NCBI GenBank assembly: GCA_013396995.1
Contig: VWZP01005658.1
Span: 2,259,313 to 2,323,312 of the forward strand
DNA: 64,000 nt
Source of the DNA: Dicaeum eximium
Taxonomy: Eukaryota > Chordata > Aves > Passeriformes > Dicaeidae
Reading direction: 5' to 3'
The notes beneath the pieces were generated by a model. It did no database searches, was not told the DNA's origin, and saw nothing but the letters and a program-made list of their open reading frames with translations. Shown one piece after another: positions 23,496-34,745 of this stretch. Numbering within the stretch: the stretch's first letter is position 1; every line of letters begins with the position of its first letter. A program made the position numbers and the translations under genes.

Positions 23496-26400
23496 CACCG
23501 CTCTGCTCCCGTTCATCGGTGTGCGTGTGCTGGGGCAGAGTAAAACAATCTGAATTACCCGACATTTTTTTTAATATATGTGAATAATTTGTTTTGCCTT
23601 GTTCATTTCAAGCTGTTGAAATTGAGGATTCGATCCAACTAAGACCTCACAGCTCTGAAGATACTGACTAGAATAAACTTTCTATACACATTTGAAGCAT
23701 TAGAAAGCAGGCATTCTTTATCTGTGCAGGACACAGAGAGGATTTTTTTTTTATTCTGTGTGTGTTGTGAGGCTTTACAACAAGATATTTATCCATCGTA
23801 TCATACATATTTATTAAAATGTGGTTCTTATTTAATACATAAACATTACTTTCCTAGAACTAATTTATATGTATCCACCTCTCACTGGAAGCGGTTTCTT
23901 GGTCCTGGAGAGTCATAAAAGGGGTCTCTGAATGATTTGATATTAAAGGTGACTTTTCCTTGAACTTTTTCTTTGGGCATGTGCTGTTACTTCTTTGTTA
24001 CATGACTTGCAAAAAAACTGCTGTAGTCCTTTTTATCTGTTTGTCCACTGGTTCCAGCCACATTTATCCTCCTGTGGTCATATTTTTATATCCATTTATC
24101 TTTGTTTTTTGTCATTTAGTTTTTAAGCTCTATCCAGCAACTTCAGGGAAACTGAAAATTTCTATTCTCTATATAATTTATCATTGATGGCTGAATTAGA
24201 AAATGAAGGTTTGTTTTCTTAAAACTGAGTAAGACCAGATCTTGTCTAGGAAACTCCTGCTGGTTGACCTCAGTGTCCTCCATGGGTCTGCTGGGCACAG
24301 ACTAATGTTGCAAAACTTTCTTCTGAACAGCAGGCCTGAATCTCTTTATTCTGAGGTTCACTTGGCACAGCAGGCAGGCAGGGCTGTCACTGCCTGGTTC
24401 TCAGGCTGCTTTGACTCGTGCGTGGGAGCTGCTCTGGTGGGATCATGTGGCTTCGTGCCACGGATGGGCTGGTGCAGCACAGAGATGTGCTGTGCCACGC
24501 TGCATTCCTGCTGCATCCTCTGTGCCAGTGCTGCACACACGGGTGTGATTAGGGAATAGTAGGGAAAAAGAGCTTTTCACAAGTCAGAATTATTCTTCAG
24601 CCTGTTTGAGCCTTCTGGGCAAAATGCCAAGGGAAGAGAACTGAGTCTGGTGCTTGTTTGTGAATTTAGCTCAGGAATCACTTGTGAAGAGAACCGTGCT
24701 GCTGCTGACCTATTATTAGTGCACATGGGAAGTTGTCACCTCAGAGACTGCATTCACCAGCCTGTCTGCTGCAGATCGTTTCTTCATGAGCTCGTGGGGG
24801 ACTGAAATGGCTTTTGAAACAAAGAGCGTTGAGTAATAAGTTGGAAGTCACTCATGTCTAGGACATACCTGGCAGTGTTGCCCTGACACTGAAACTAGAA
24901 ATCATGACAATTCCAGAACCTGAAAATCATGATTATTTGTTAGCTCTATGTGCATATTTGGCTAATGAATAACATTCCTTGGGGTTATTTAAAAGCAGCA
25001 ATGAAGTGTATTGGAAACTGCTAGGTGAACATCTAGTACTTTCCACAGAGGACTTGCACTTCAACCCACAACTGCTGTAAAGGGAAGAGGTCCAGATTCA
25101 CTGTGGGCTTTCAGTAGCTCTGCTGGGAGAAAGTCACTGTGACTTTCAGAAGAGAAAGCAGTGATTACTTCACTTGGTAATATTTGTAAGTCCACCAGTT
25201 CATTTGTTTTGTGCAAACCCATGTAAGAATCTGCCAGCAAAGTCAAAATCAATACATCTTTTAAACCCTGTGAGATTAATTTTGCCTTTTTTTTTTCCTT
25301 TTATAAGGAAGACTTCTAAAATGTTTTTTTTTGTAACAGCTGGAGACCTTAACCAAAGTATGTAGGGCACCACCAACTTTTTCACGTTATGTACTTCGGC
25401 CTTGTGCCTGAATACAAGTCTGATTATACTCATCACAGATTAACAGTAATGGAGGTATCTACTATTTGCCATTGATTGTATCAATTCAGTATATTCTTTG
25501 GAATAATGGTCATCTCAGTAGAAGCAGATCTGAAGATACACTGGCTGTATATTCCCTCTGAGGTGATAGGGCTGCCGAGTGCTAAGCTAGCTGGGACTTT
25601 AAATAATATTAATTTAACAACCTGAATATTGCATTTTGAGCAGGTTTCTCACTCTTGTATAGTCTCAGTTCTCTGTGTTTTACTGAACACAGTTAAGTCA
25701 AATTATTTTTTACTGTCCAAAGAACATCTGAACTTCAGAATAAAAGAGATGACATGCTTCTGTTAGGGCAGAATAGTTATAGCTTGAAGGAATGTGCTCT
25801 ATTGCTAGGGACAAAGGTGTTCTTCATAGAATATCTGGCTTCTCTGTTTATGTTTTGAGTCCATATTCCACAGAAATATTCTTTTTAATTATGTTGGCTA
25901 ATGAATATATCTTTTAGTGCCCAGTGATTCTGGTTACTTACTGTTCCAAACTCTGTTAACTCTTCAAGCTATGATTTTCTACTACACTACAAGAAACAAT
26001 GTTTTGATGTTGTAATTGGTATAAATGGAAACTCTGCAGCTTTATTTCATTACTAAGTTGGTGCATTTCTAGTTATACATATACTAGCTATATATATACT
26101 TTGCTCTTTGTTTAGTATTAAAATTTTTTGGATAATGCCCTAAGAGTGCTTTAAAGTGCTACAGCTGAGCAGGGAATGTGAGTGTTGGGTGTTGGAGTGC
26201 AGGACACTGCCTTAGGGCTGCATGGCAGGATCTGCTGTGCCAGACTTGCTGGCAGCATTTCCCTGGCACTGTCTGCTCATTAGGGCTCTGCTTCTATAGC
26301 ACACTTAAACACAAGGAAAAGTTCACCCGGCCAATCAACAAAGATAAACACATAGTCCTATTAAAGTTAAGCATGTTCTTATGAGCTTCACTACATTTTG

Positions 26401-27619
26401 GATAATGAGAGAGGCTGCCTGTGTGTGCAAAGGTATCAGAGAAGCTGCCCCAGGGACCTGTTTACCTTTTGCTCCTTATTTGTATTATTTCTGAGGGCTA
26501 CAGATACTGCTGCTTGTTATCCACCTCACTGACATTTCCTAGTTGTCCTTCCAAGTGCTGCTTAAAAGAAAAGCTGAGATTTTGGAACACTAGTGAGTGC
26601 CAGTGATTGAATTCCATAGCCCCAGGACTGTGGATGTGGAGAGCCCAGCATATAAAGAGGGGGGAAAAAAATCAAGGTACGTGTGGCATTGCCCAGTTTC
26701 TCAGGACAGCAGAGGAGAGTGAGAGAGAATATACATTTTCTAACAAACAGAGTACATTACTGAAAAGTATGCTTAACACCAGAAATGAAAGAAAACTGTA
26801 TTTTCATGTTTCATCAGTCAGAAGGGACAGGAAAGGATTAGACCTTGGAGGCAGGAGAGACTCAAATTAGAAAACTCTATAAAATTGCTTACTCTCCTAA
26901 AAGATTGTGTGACATGGTTGTTTTTCTTCTATAAAGCATGCATCATGCACCCAAAGGCTGTGCTCCCTGGCAAGAGAAGTATTTTCAGCTCCACAGTAAC
27001 AGAAGCATACTGCCACTCCTGATCAGAAATCTGCCTTCTTGTAGAGGGCTTCTCATGCAGAAAGTGCATCTGTAGTGTCTGCCCCAAAGACTCTTGTCAC
27101 TGCAGCCAAGATTTAGCTTTAGCATTAATACTGATTTGCTCTCCATTTTTACCAGCTTTTAATTTTTAATGCATTTCATGTCAACTCGCAGATCCTGCTA
27201 ACCCTACATGATCCTATGATGAGAGAATAGAATCTGAAGGTAATTGTTGTGTGTCAGACGTTCTTTTGTTCCTCCTCAAATACAGTCCTGATTTTTAGGG
27301 TCATTTGTCAGAGAAGTGATGTCATGGTAACAAAATATAGATTGCCTTCAGATTTCCAGTAGATAATAACTATGGATCCACCACAGCTGAAGACTGAGGC
27401 ACTGACCTCAATAAATTACCTGTCCTAGCAGCTGTAACTTTTGTTGCTTCCCATTCTGCTTAGTGTTTTGCCATCTTCACTGGCTTCATCAGTTTTGTAA
27501 GGTTTTCCTCCAGCACGTTCATGTCCAGCAGTCACATCCAGAGTTTACTGACAACATTATGAAAACCCTTGAGTGTTAACAGGAGGATGTAGTCTTGTGA
27601 AGCATTTGTTTATTTGCAG
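23496..27619. other. Intergenic, no gene seen
   Basis: AT-rich sequence with no supported exon, RNA gene or recognisable mobile element. Open frames such as 24242-24559 have no conserved character. Confidence 0.5.
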
Positions 27620-27836
27620 GATGTAAATGAATCTTGAAGCATCTGCTTTCAAGAGGGTAATGGAAGTTTTTGCTGGGATCATCAAATCCTTGAAGTCATT
27701 GCCACATTTCAAAGAGGATGTACAAAGCCTGCAAATAAGAATCTCAAGAATTTTAGAATTTTTGAAGGAATTCTGCAGACCTCAACAACAAGATCCTACA
27801 GTTTTCCATCGTGTTCAGTCTTTTCACAGTATCAGG
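27620..27836 (+). CDS. Candidate exon A of an unrecognised gene
   Basis: A clear acceptor (TTTGTTTATTTGCAG) precedes an ATG at 27627 with an in-frame stop just before it. The frame is open for 70 codons to CAGG at a GTGAGC donor. The peptide is rich in helix formers and charged residues (for example KSLPHFKEDVQSLQIRI), with a coiled-coil or amphipathic look, and matches no family I know. It would join in frame with the exon at 29203. Random open frames of this size occur elsewhere in the window, so this is a weak prediction. Confidence 0.2.
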
Positions 27837-29202
27837 GTGAGCCTGCAATTATGCTGGGATACATCCTGTCCTGCTGAATTTTGACAGAAAAGGCTTAAGG
27901 CAGATGCTTTATGTAACTGCAGTTCACTGAGTGCTTTTTGGTGCCTGACTTGGACTGAAAACAGTATTTTACCATCCTGCTCTGCCAAATAGGAAACTTT
28001 ACTTGATGCCAAACAGACCTCTTCATTTAGCAGTCAGTATTTTGCTGTGATTCTTGACACTACTATTGCTACCAATTTCATGATTTTTCAGGGAGCACTG
28101 TAGGCTGAACACTAATTTTCGAATACATATTAATGCATTAGATCTTAATGTAACAGGGATGTCTATCATTAATTAGTTAGCAGAGAACTAAGATGGCAAA
28201 GATTGCTATTCTATTGCTTTAAAATATAAAAGACAATGAAATGGCAATGATACTTTTGCTAGCATAGTGTTTTCAGGACCACCAACACCCCTACACCAGA
28301 ACTGAACGTTCTTGTACTCATGCTAACATCACCTGTGTTTGAAGAGAACTACATTCAACACATTCCTGATCCTACAGGTGTCACAGTAAATTATACTAAG
28401 AGATGAGAAAAACCTTTATAAATGCATTTCTGCAAAAATTAACTCAGAATCAACTTTATTTATAGATCACACCCTTTTTTTGCTAAAAATGCATAGTCAT
28501 TACATATACAGTAGTCAGCATCCAAAAGTGTACAAAGAGTAAATTTTCAAACCCTCCCAACAGAACCACACAAAATTCACACTTTTTGTTCATTGCATGC
28601 ACAGCCCCATAAATGTGATACCTCCTACTAAAGCGTGCTTGAACCTCTAGCAGACAGAATTGACTTGCTATAAACTGTTTTTCTGTACTATTAACCCCCA
28701 GCTACAACCACAAATCCTAAGGCATTCCCATGAAATAGCAAAGCCCTACTTCAGAATCCTTCATGTTCTGAGTACGGCCCAGGAAGCAATTGCCCTGAAA
28801 GCAGAAGTCTGCTGGTGGTGTTTCCTTCCAGGCAACTTTAAGCAAAAGCCTGCTTCCTTTGTCTTGGTCAATAATTTATTACTGAATTCAGTAGAATGAA
28901 GCAGCATCTGTCTAAGCAAGATGTGAAAAGGATTTAACTTTATTCCACACCCAGCTCCAAGACACTTAAGTGTCTTGAATGGAGGTCTGTGTCTTTCAGT
29001 GACACTACCATCTTGTATCTCATCTGAGGAGAAGAGAGTCAAGTCTCAGCTCTAACTTGGGTGTTGGTTATATAGCCCTGACTCAGAGGTGTCTAACAGA
29101 AGCTAGGAATATACTTGGATATTGGGAGAATTTCTAAAGGTAATGCCTTGACTAACAAGCCACTCAAACCCTTTGATGTCTTCTTTTCTTTTTTCCCCTC
29201 AG

Positions 29203-29294
29203 CTACTGCTGCCAGTTGGAAAAGTGCTTAAAGACATGGTGCTCTTCTCAGTGGTGCTTCTTCTATCAGCCCTTCCAGCTGATGGGCAGAGTGG
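29203..29294 (+). CDS. Candidate exon B, hydrophobic segment
   Basis: It is preceded by a CTAAC branch-point-like site near 29150 and a strong pyrimidine tract ending in CCCCTCAG, and followed by a usable donor (GTGG then GTTAGT). From ATG at 29236 it reads MVLFSVVLLLSALPADGQSG, which resembles a signal peptide or a membrane segment. In phase with exon A it is read through as an internal hydrophobic stretch; alone it could be a first coding exon. No family recognised. Confidence 0.25.
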
Positions 29295-29407
29295 GTTAGT
29301 AGAATGGTTATTTGGGGCTTCTTGACAGAGTACATATATGTGGTCAAAAGATCCAAGTCCAGATTTCACTCAACCATAGGATTAACTCCATGTTGTTGGT
29401 TTTGCAG

Positions 29408-29615
29408 AACAGAAGGGAAAAAGAGAAAGTTGTTTGATCAGTATAATTTTATATTCTCAAATGATTATATATTTTTTCTTAAAAGCTTCATTTACTTCAG
29501 GTCTTTTTACTCTGGTAAGAAGCAGTTTGACATAGTTCAAAATTCCCAGTGGCAACTGAGACATAATCATAATCTTACAGATACTGATGGGAAATCCTGC
29601 TCCATTGTTTCATAG
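29408..29615 (+). CDS. Candidate exon C (terminal) of the same model
   Basis: GGTTTTGCAG forms an acceptor and the phase left by exon B continues open to a stop at 29615. The peptide begins TEGKKRKLFDQYNF and is basic then aromatic. A good alternative donor, TCTG followed by GTAAGA, lies at 29515. Together exons A to C would encode about 170 residues. Nothing about the sequence is recognisable, and the combination may be fortuitous. Confidence 0.15.
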
Positions 29616-29990
29616 TAACTGGAATACAATCCATGGCTAAATGAACAAGGAGGCCTCGTGGGTGTTACAATGCTCCTCAGTACAAGCTATCAGTGAGAAT
29701 TTCTGAAGAAAAGTGTATGTAAGTCATGTATGTTTTCTCTTTACTCCTGACCCTTAAGCAATTAGTCAGCCTGTTTAATACTGCCTGGGTCTTGATTGCC
29801 CCCCACTTGAAGCCAGTGGAAATGTTGCCATCAGCTCCAAAAGACACAGGATGTGAACATCCTAGGAGTATGGCAATGACAAGGGTTTGTCCCAAGAGTT
29901 CACAATCTGGAAACGTTCATGTTCCTATCCCTGTGAGATGAGGAAAAATATAACATTCTCTCTGCTGGAGTTCAGTAATATTTCTTCTTA

Positions 29991-30276
29991 GCACCTGGGA
30001 GGGTCTTTGCATTTTTAAGTGCTTTACAAACATTTGCTAGTCTTCAGAGCAACCCTGCGAGGTAGGTAAGGTATATTCTCCCCATCTTACAGATGAGGAA
30101 ACTGAGACACAAAGGGTCAAATCCAACCCTGGTACAATTCCAGTGTTTCACATGAATTAAAATTCATTCAAAATTAACACAGTTTAAACAACTTGCCCTA
30201 GATTACAGAACAGGTAGTGGCAAAGCAAGGATAAGAACGCAGGAGTGCCTGACTCCTCAGCTTGTTACTGGCCACT
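29991..30276 (+). mobile_element. MIR-like SINE with internal insertion
   Basis: The segment contains the hallmarks of a mammalian-wide interspersed repeat: GTGCTTTACAAACATT, CAACCCTGCGAGGTAGGTA, then CCCCATCTTACAGATGAGG and AAACTGAGACACAAAG, followed after about 65 unrelated bases (30119-30187) by ACTTGCCCTAGATTACAGAA and GACTCC. The core is unusually well kept for so old a family in a bird genome. Ends are approximate. Confidence 0.8.
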
Positions 30277-30642
30277 TGGTCGTTTTTACTCTCATAGGCA
30301 ATGAAAAAACAGTTTAATCTGGGCAATTACTACAGGTATGACTTGCTTCTGTAAGGCATGTGGATGGTAATCAACTGAGTTTAGTGCAACAATGCTCTAT
30401 GAATGTGCTGCCTCAGAGTTTACTCGAACATGAAGTTAAACTTTCATACTATCATTTTCTGCAGGTGCACTGTTGACAAAAACCTGACAAAGTAGCTGTA
30501 TTCAGCAAATAAATAATAAGCATAACACGTGGACAACTAAGCAGAACTATCATTTTAGCAAAAAAACCGAACATACTTTACTTTTAACTGCTACATTTCT
30601 ACAAGTGCAGCATGCAGATGAAACCTTTCCCTTTATTTCCAG

Positions 30643-30756
30643 ACTATAGATTCCAGTCTTGCTAATGAAGATGCTCAGAGCTTCACAGATATCCAGGATA
30701 GTGACATTCAAATGAATACACTGCAGAAAAAATACTGTATCACCACAGAAAACAGG
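30643..30756 (+). other. Exon-like segment, unsupported
   Basis: A pyrimidine-rich acceptor (CCCTTTATTTCCAG) precedes 114 bases open in one phase (38 codons), followed by CAGG at GTAGGA. The peptide starts TIDSSLANEDAQSFTDIQ and remains open to a stop past the donor. It cannot be joined in frame to the candidate exons at 29203 or 29408. No family recognised. Confidence 0.12.
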
Positions 30757-33700
30757 GTAGGAATTACAGATGAGGTTTATCAATCTTACATGAAGATGAG
30801 CTTGAAGCTCACAGGCTACTCAGAAGTGCCCAAAAGCCAGGCTTACTGAATATATGCCAGTGTAGATTGCAGTTCTAGGCACGTGCTGGATGCAAGGGGG
30901 GTGTGTATGCCACCAACACTCTGGGAAGTGGCCTCAGCAACAGTCACTTCACATCAGCACAGGTGTGTCAGTCTGGAGGCCAGTGCTGGCCAAACACAGA
31001 AGTGTTCAAACACACCCAGGCATTTACAGGCCACCCCCTGTGCTCCAGTCCCCACCTTGGCTCTCATCCCCATACAGATTCTACTAAAAAAGGCCTGAAA
31101 AGCCTTTTTGGTTTTAAACATGAGCTGTGGAATCCACAGTGTAGACCTTATGGCAGGTTATAAAAACATGATGACAGGTACTTCTGCAAGCAAGTTAGTT
31201 TTCTAGGATTTCCTAATGCATCTAGTCTGCAGGTTAGACCTCGTCTGAGCTCTGGACATGCTTACACACGTTCTTCAGTCATGTGCTTTTACACCAGAAA
31301 GTTATCCTGCACCCTTACAAGTCACACAAATGCTGACTCACTTCTATGTGAGCAAATTCAAGCATTATAATTATAGATATCTTGTTCCAATTTTAGTCCT
31401 TTTATCTCAGATTTGTTCCCTCCATCGGACACAGCAAATGGAACAATTATCTACATACATGTCCTTCACTGAATAGACACAGACACTCAGGTAACATTTC
31501 CCTAGATATTCTCCACACTTAACTATACCTGTTTAATTTGTAGTCACATTTTTTAAACAAAAAACAGACAAATAAAAATCCATTAATTAGAAATCTGAAA
31601 TTCTAATCACATCTTCCTGTAGCCATTTGCTCTGGATTCAGCAGCCTGCTTACAGTGGCTCAGACAGCAGTGCTTGCAACCAGCTTTTACAAATAATTCC
31701 ATGAAGTGCTCAGGCCCATACACGTGCCTAAACAATTTGCCAACAGAAACTTCTGAATGAAGCAATATTCTTAATATCACAGCCAGGCACCCAGTCTTCA
31801 GTGTGACTGGGGCTCACAGGCAACTCTTGTAACAGCAGTAAGATTCCAGTAAAATTGCAGTTGGTTGCAATCCAAACTTTATACTGTTATCTGTCGTTGG
31901 GATATATATAGATGACCCTGTGTGGCCTAACTCCAAATATCAAATGTATTTTTACAAGTTAGCAACAGCCATTTTTGACATTGCCTCTTGAGATATCCTC
32001 TACATTGTGACTGACAAGCACAAATATAATTCATTATACAGTATGCTTTAAAAGCCTGGTCTTTTACATCTGGCTTTTACTGTTTGTTTCTGAGCTGCCT
32101 TCTAGTGCTGAGGTTCGCTATCCCTAAGATTTATTTCTAAGTTTTTAATTGCTGGTTGGATGTGCTAGTGGCATCTCCCAGGCAAACCCTTTCTACATAA
32201 TTAGTGTGGATGAGTCATTGGGCTCTGACTACTATGCCTCTATTATTTTAACTTGAATACAGCCCATCTCAAAAATTTTTGGCCTCTTTTTGCAGTTGTG
32301 GAAATTCATAGCATGACATCGTTACAGGTCGTGATCCACTGGCTTTCTATTGTGAGTTTTCAGGGGTTTCACAATATTAAAACACATTTCAAGGAATAAC
32401 CATGTTGTGAACCAGCCTCCTCTCCCAGTGGTGCAGATAATTTTCTGCTTTGTTGGCAGCTGAAGAAAACAATGCTACATTTATGACAAAAGTTAATGAA
32501 AATAGGTAAAATTTTTAAAATACTTGATTTAGTTTCCGTTTTCTTCATGCAGGTTGGCAAATGAAAACTGAACACAGCCACTCACACAGGGCCATACAGT
32601 TTTTTATGGCCCAACAGTGATAACTCAAGAGGCCACAGATTGGGAACTGCTACTTCAGATAATTCTAGTCAATCTAATTAAAAGACCACATCTGACCCTT
32701 CCAGAAATGACAAACCAGCAGAATTGTGGCTGGCAAAGAGTATATATTTTTGTTACACGATTTTCATTGTTCACTAAGAATCTAAAATATTCAAACCATT
32801 ATACTTAAAATGGGTTGAGATAAAAACTAAATTGAGTGAGTGTAATTTTCTTTTAGCTTATGCACTTCAATTGAGACATTTTCATAAAGCTGTTATATTG
32901 GTAGAGGGCATATCAGTTATTGGGTCTGTGATGACTCTGACCCATGTTAAGGATTTGACTCCATAATCCCTGGCTACAGTCCTTCCTATATTCCCATTTT
33001 AAACAAAGGGGACTTTGTCTTACAGAAGATTAGGACTGGACTCAAAACATTGTCTTGGGATTCAGATGCCATGTCCATGAAAATGGGAAAGACCCAAGCA
33101 GAAATATACTTCTACAACAGGAGCTGAGTAAGACAGCTACTACCCTATTATGCAGTCTGACACAATGGTTTAGCAAGGAAGTACCACCCTTCTTTTGACA
33201 ATAGGTTACATAAGGAGTTTCTCACCTGAACTCCAATTTGTAAGCCCCTTGTGTAATATTATTGCACTTGTTCTGCCAGACAAAAGCAAAATGCATCTGC
33301 TTAAAATCTGCACATGGTTTACAAAAATGTACCTAGAGAGTAAATTCAATCTATACTTCACTCTTTGTTGTGTGACAAGGATAGTACATGGGTTGCTCTG
33401 AAAACATACTGCTTTGGAAAACACCTCCTAATTCTTGTCTTTGAACTCCCCGAAAGCTTCTGAAAGAGGACTTCAACACATCCAGCTGCAGCCACAAACT
33501 AATGAGAATAGGAAAAAGTGGGGAATGACAAAAAAGTACCACTATCCAGTACTCATCGAGCCAGATTTTAGGTGCTGAACTCATTCAGCAGTATCGTATT
33601 CTGCAACTAATTTTAGGATGGTAAATATGACAGCGCTCTAATTAAAGAGCAGTAGAAACTAGTTCCATGTAGTTTTTTAAAAGATCCAGAATGAGATCTC

Positions 33701-34297
33701 ATGCATCAGTTACTCTCTTTACATTCACAGAACTCCCACCGAGCTTGGCAGGGGTTTATAGAAAGTCTGGCATCTGACCTTGACTCTAGAGGACTGATTT
33801 GGGGGTGAGTTACCCAGGAAGATAAAGGGGCCCCTTAGCAACTCCCTCAGCACAACAGATGTTCCTGACATGCTGAGGGAAGAGCCATTCCATTATGCAG
33901 TGTCCTTCTTCTTCCTCTGCCCCTGTTCCAGACCAGTTTGACCCCCTTCTGGTTCGGTTATTTTACATATCCTTCTATTTAATTTTAGTATCCCAGTGGT
34001 TACACCAAGCACTCCCTGTCTGTCTAATTGAAGTCTCTCTATCATCTGGTAATTCTGTAATAATTCACAGCCGTTTTTCCTCTCTCTCTTAAATCTATTG
34101 TTCCCTGGCTGAAAAGGCTGCAAGACCTTAGAAACTATAGATAGCTATTGATTTGTTTGCATTTAAAATCCAGTATGGGGCTGCATAGGCCTGTTACAAT
34201 ATCAGAGAGGAAGATAAATGTCAGTGCATAATCTGCTAGGAAATTTCACATAGGAATTGATTAAAAGTCTATGAGAAATCATTGCACAAACGTCTTC

Positions 34298-34375
34298 AGG
34301 TGTATACATATATATACACATATATGTAGCTAATAAATATATAGCTAGATATATAAATATATATGTATATACAGA
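34298..34375. repeat. AT-rich low-complexity tract with dyads
   Basis: Alternating TATA and CATATA sequence, including the inverted repeat GTGTATA / TATACAC near its left end. Confidence 0.6.
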
Positions 34376-34642
34376 GATAGTTTAGACCTAATTGTTATGA
34401 AATTAGTAAGTGGCATTCACCATTCATGCATTCTTCCTAGTAGCAGAGCTAAATTATTTCAGCTTATACTCTAAGCAGCAACATACCAGTAAGCATTTGC
34501 TTGCTTCCCCTGGTAACCTAGTAGTTTAAAGAGCACGAGCAGTTCTGCCATGGTCATTTTCTCCAGCAAAACTCCATGAAAGGGACCTGGCTCTTCCACA
34601 GGTGTGTTTCCCCCAGGTTTCACAGCTTCTTCAGGACATGGT

Positions 34643-34745
34643 GGGTCTGGTCTGAGGGTCACCAGTCTGAAGGTCATCAGCCCAAGGGTCTCCAACCCAA
34701 GGGTCACTGGCATGGTGGTCGCTGTCCCGAGGGTCACCGGCCCGG
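34643..34745. repeat. 15-bp minisatellite abutting PAQR9 stop codon
   Basis: Seven degenerate units beginning GGGTC or a variant start at 34643, 34656, 34671, 34686, 34701, 34716 and 34731. After the first 13-bp unit the spacing is a strict 15 bp. The last unit ends at 34745 and the PAQR9 stop codon occupies 34746-34748. The array therefore forms the first part of the PAQR9 3' UTR. Confidence 0.88.

Larger units (their letters stand above)
30277..34642. other. Intergenic, no firm gene
   Basis: AT-rich DNA downstream of PAQR9. It includes one exon-like segment listed separately (30643-30756) and an AT-rich low-complexity tract near 34300-34375. The PAQR9 3' UTR must extend into its right end, but no clear AATAAA on the minus strand was found to fix the end. 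Confidence 0.45.
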
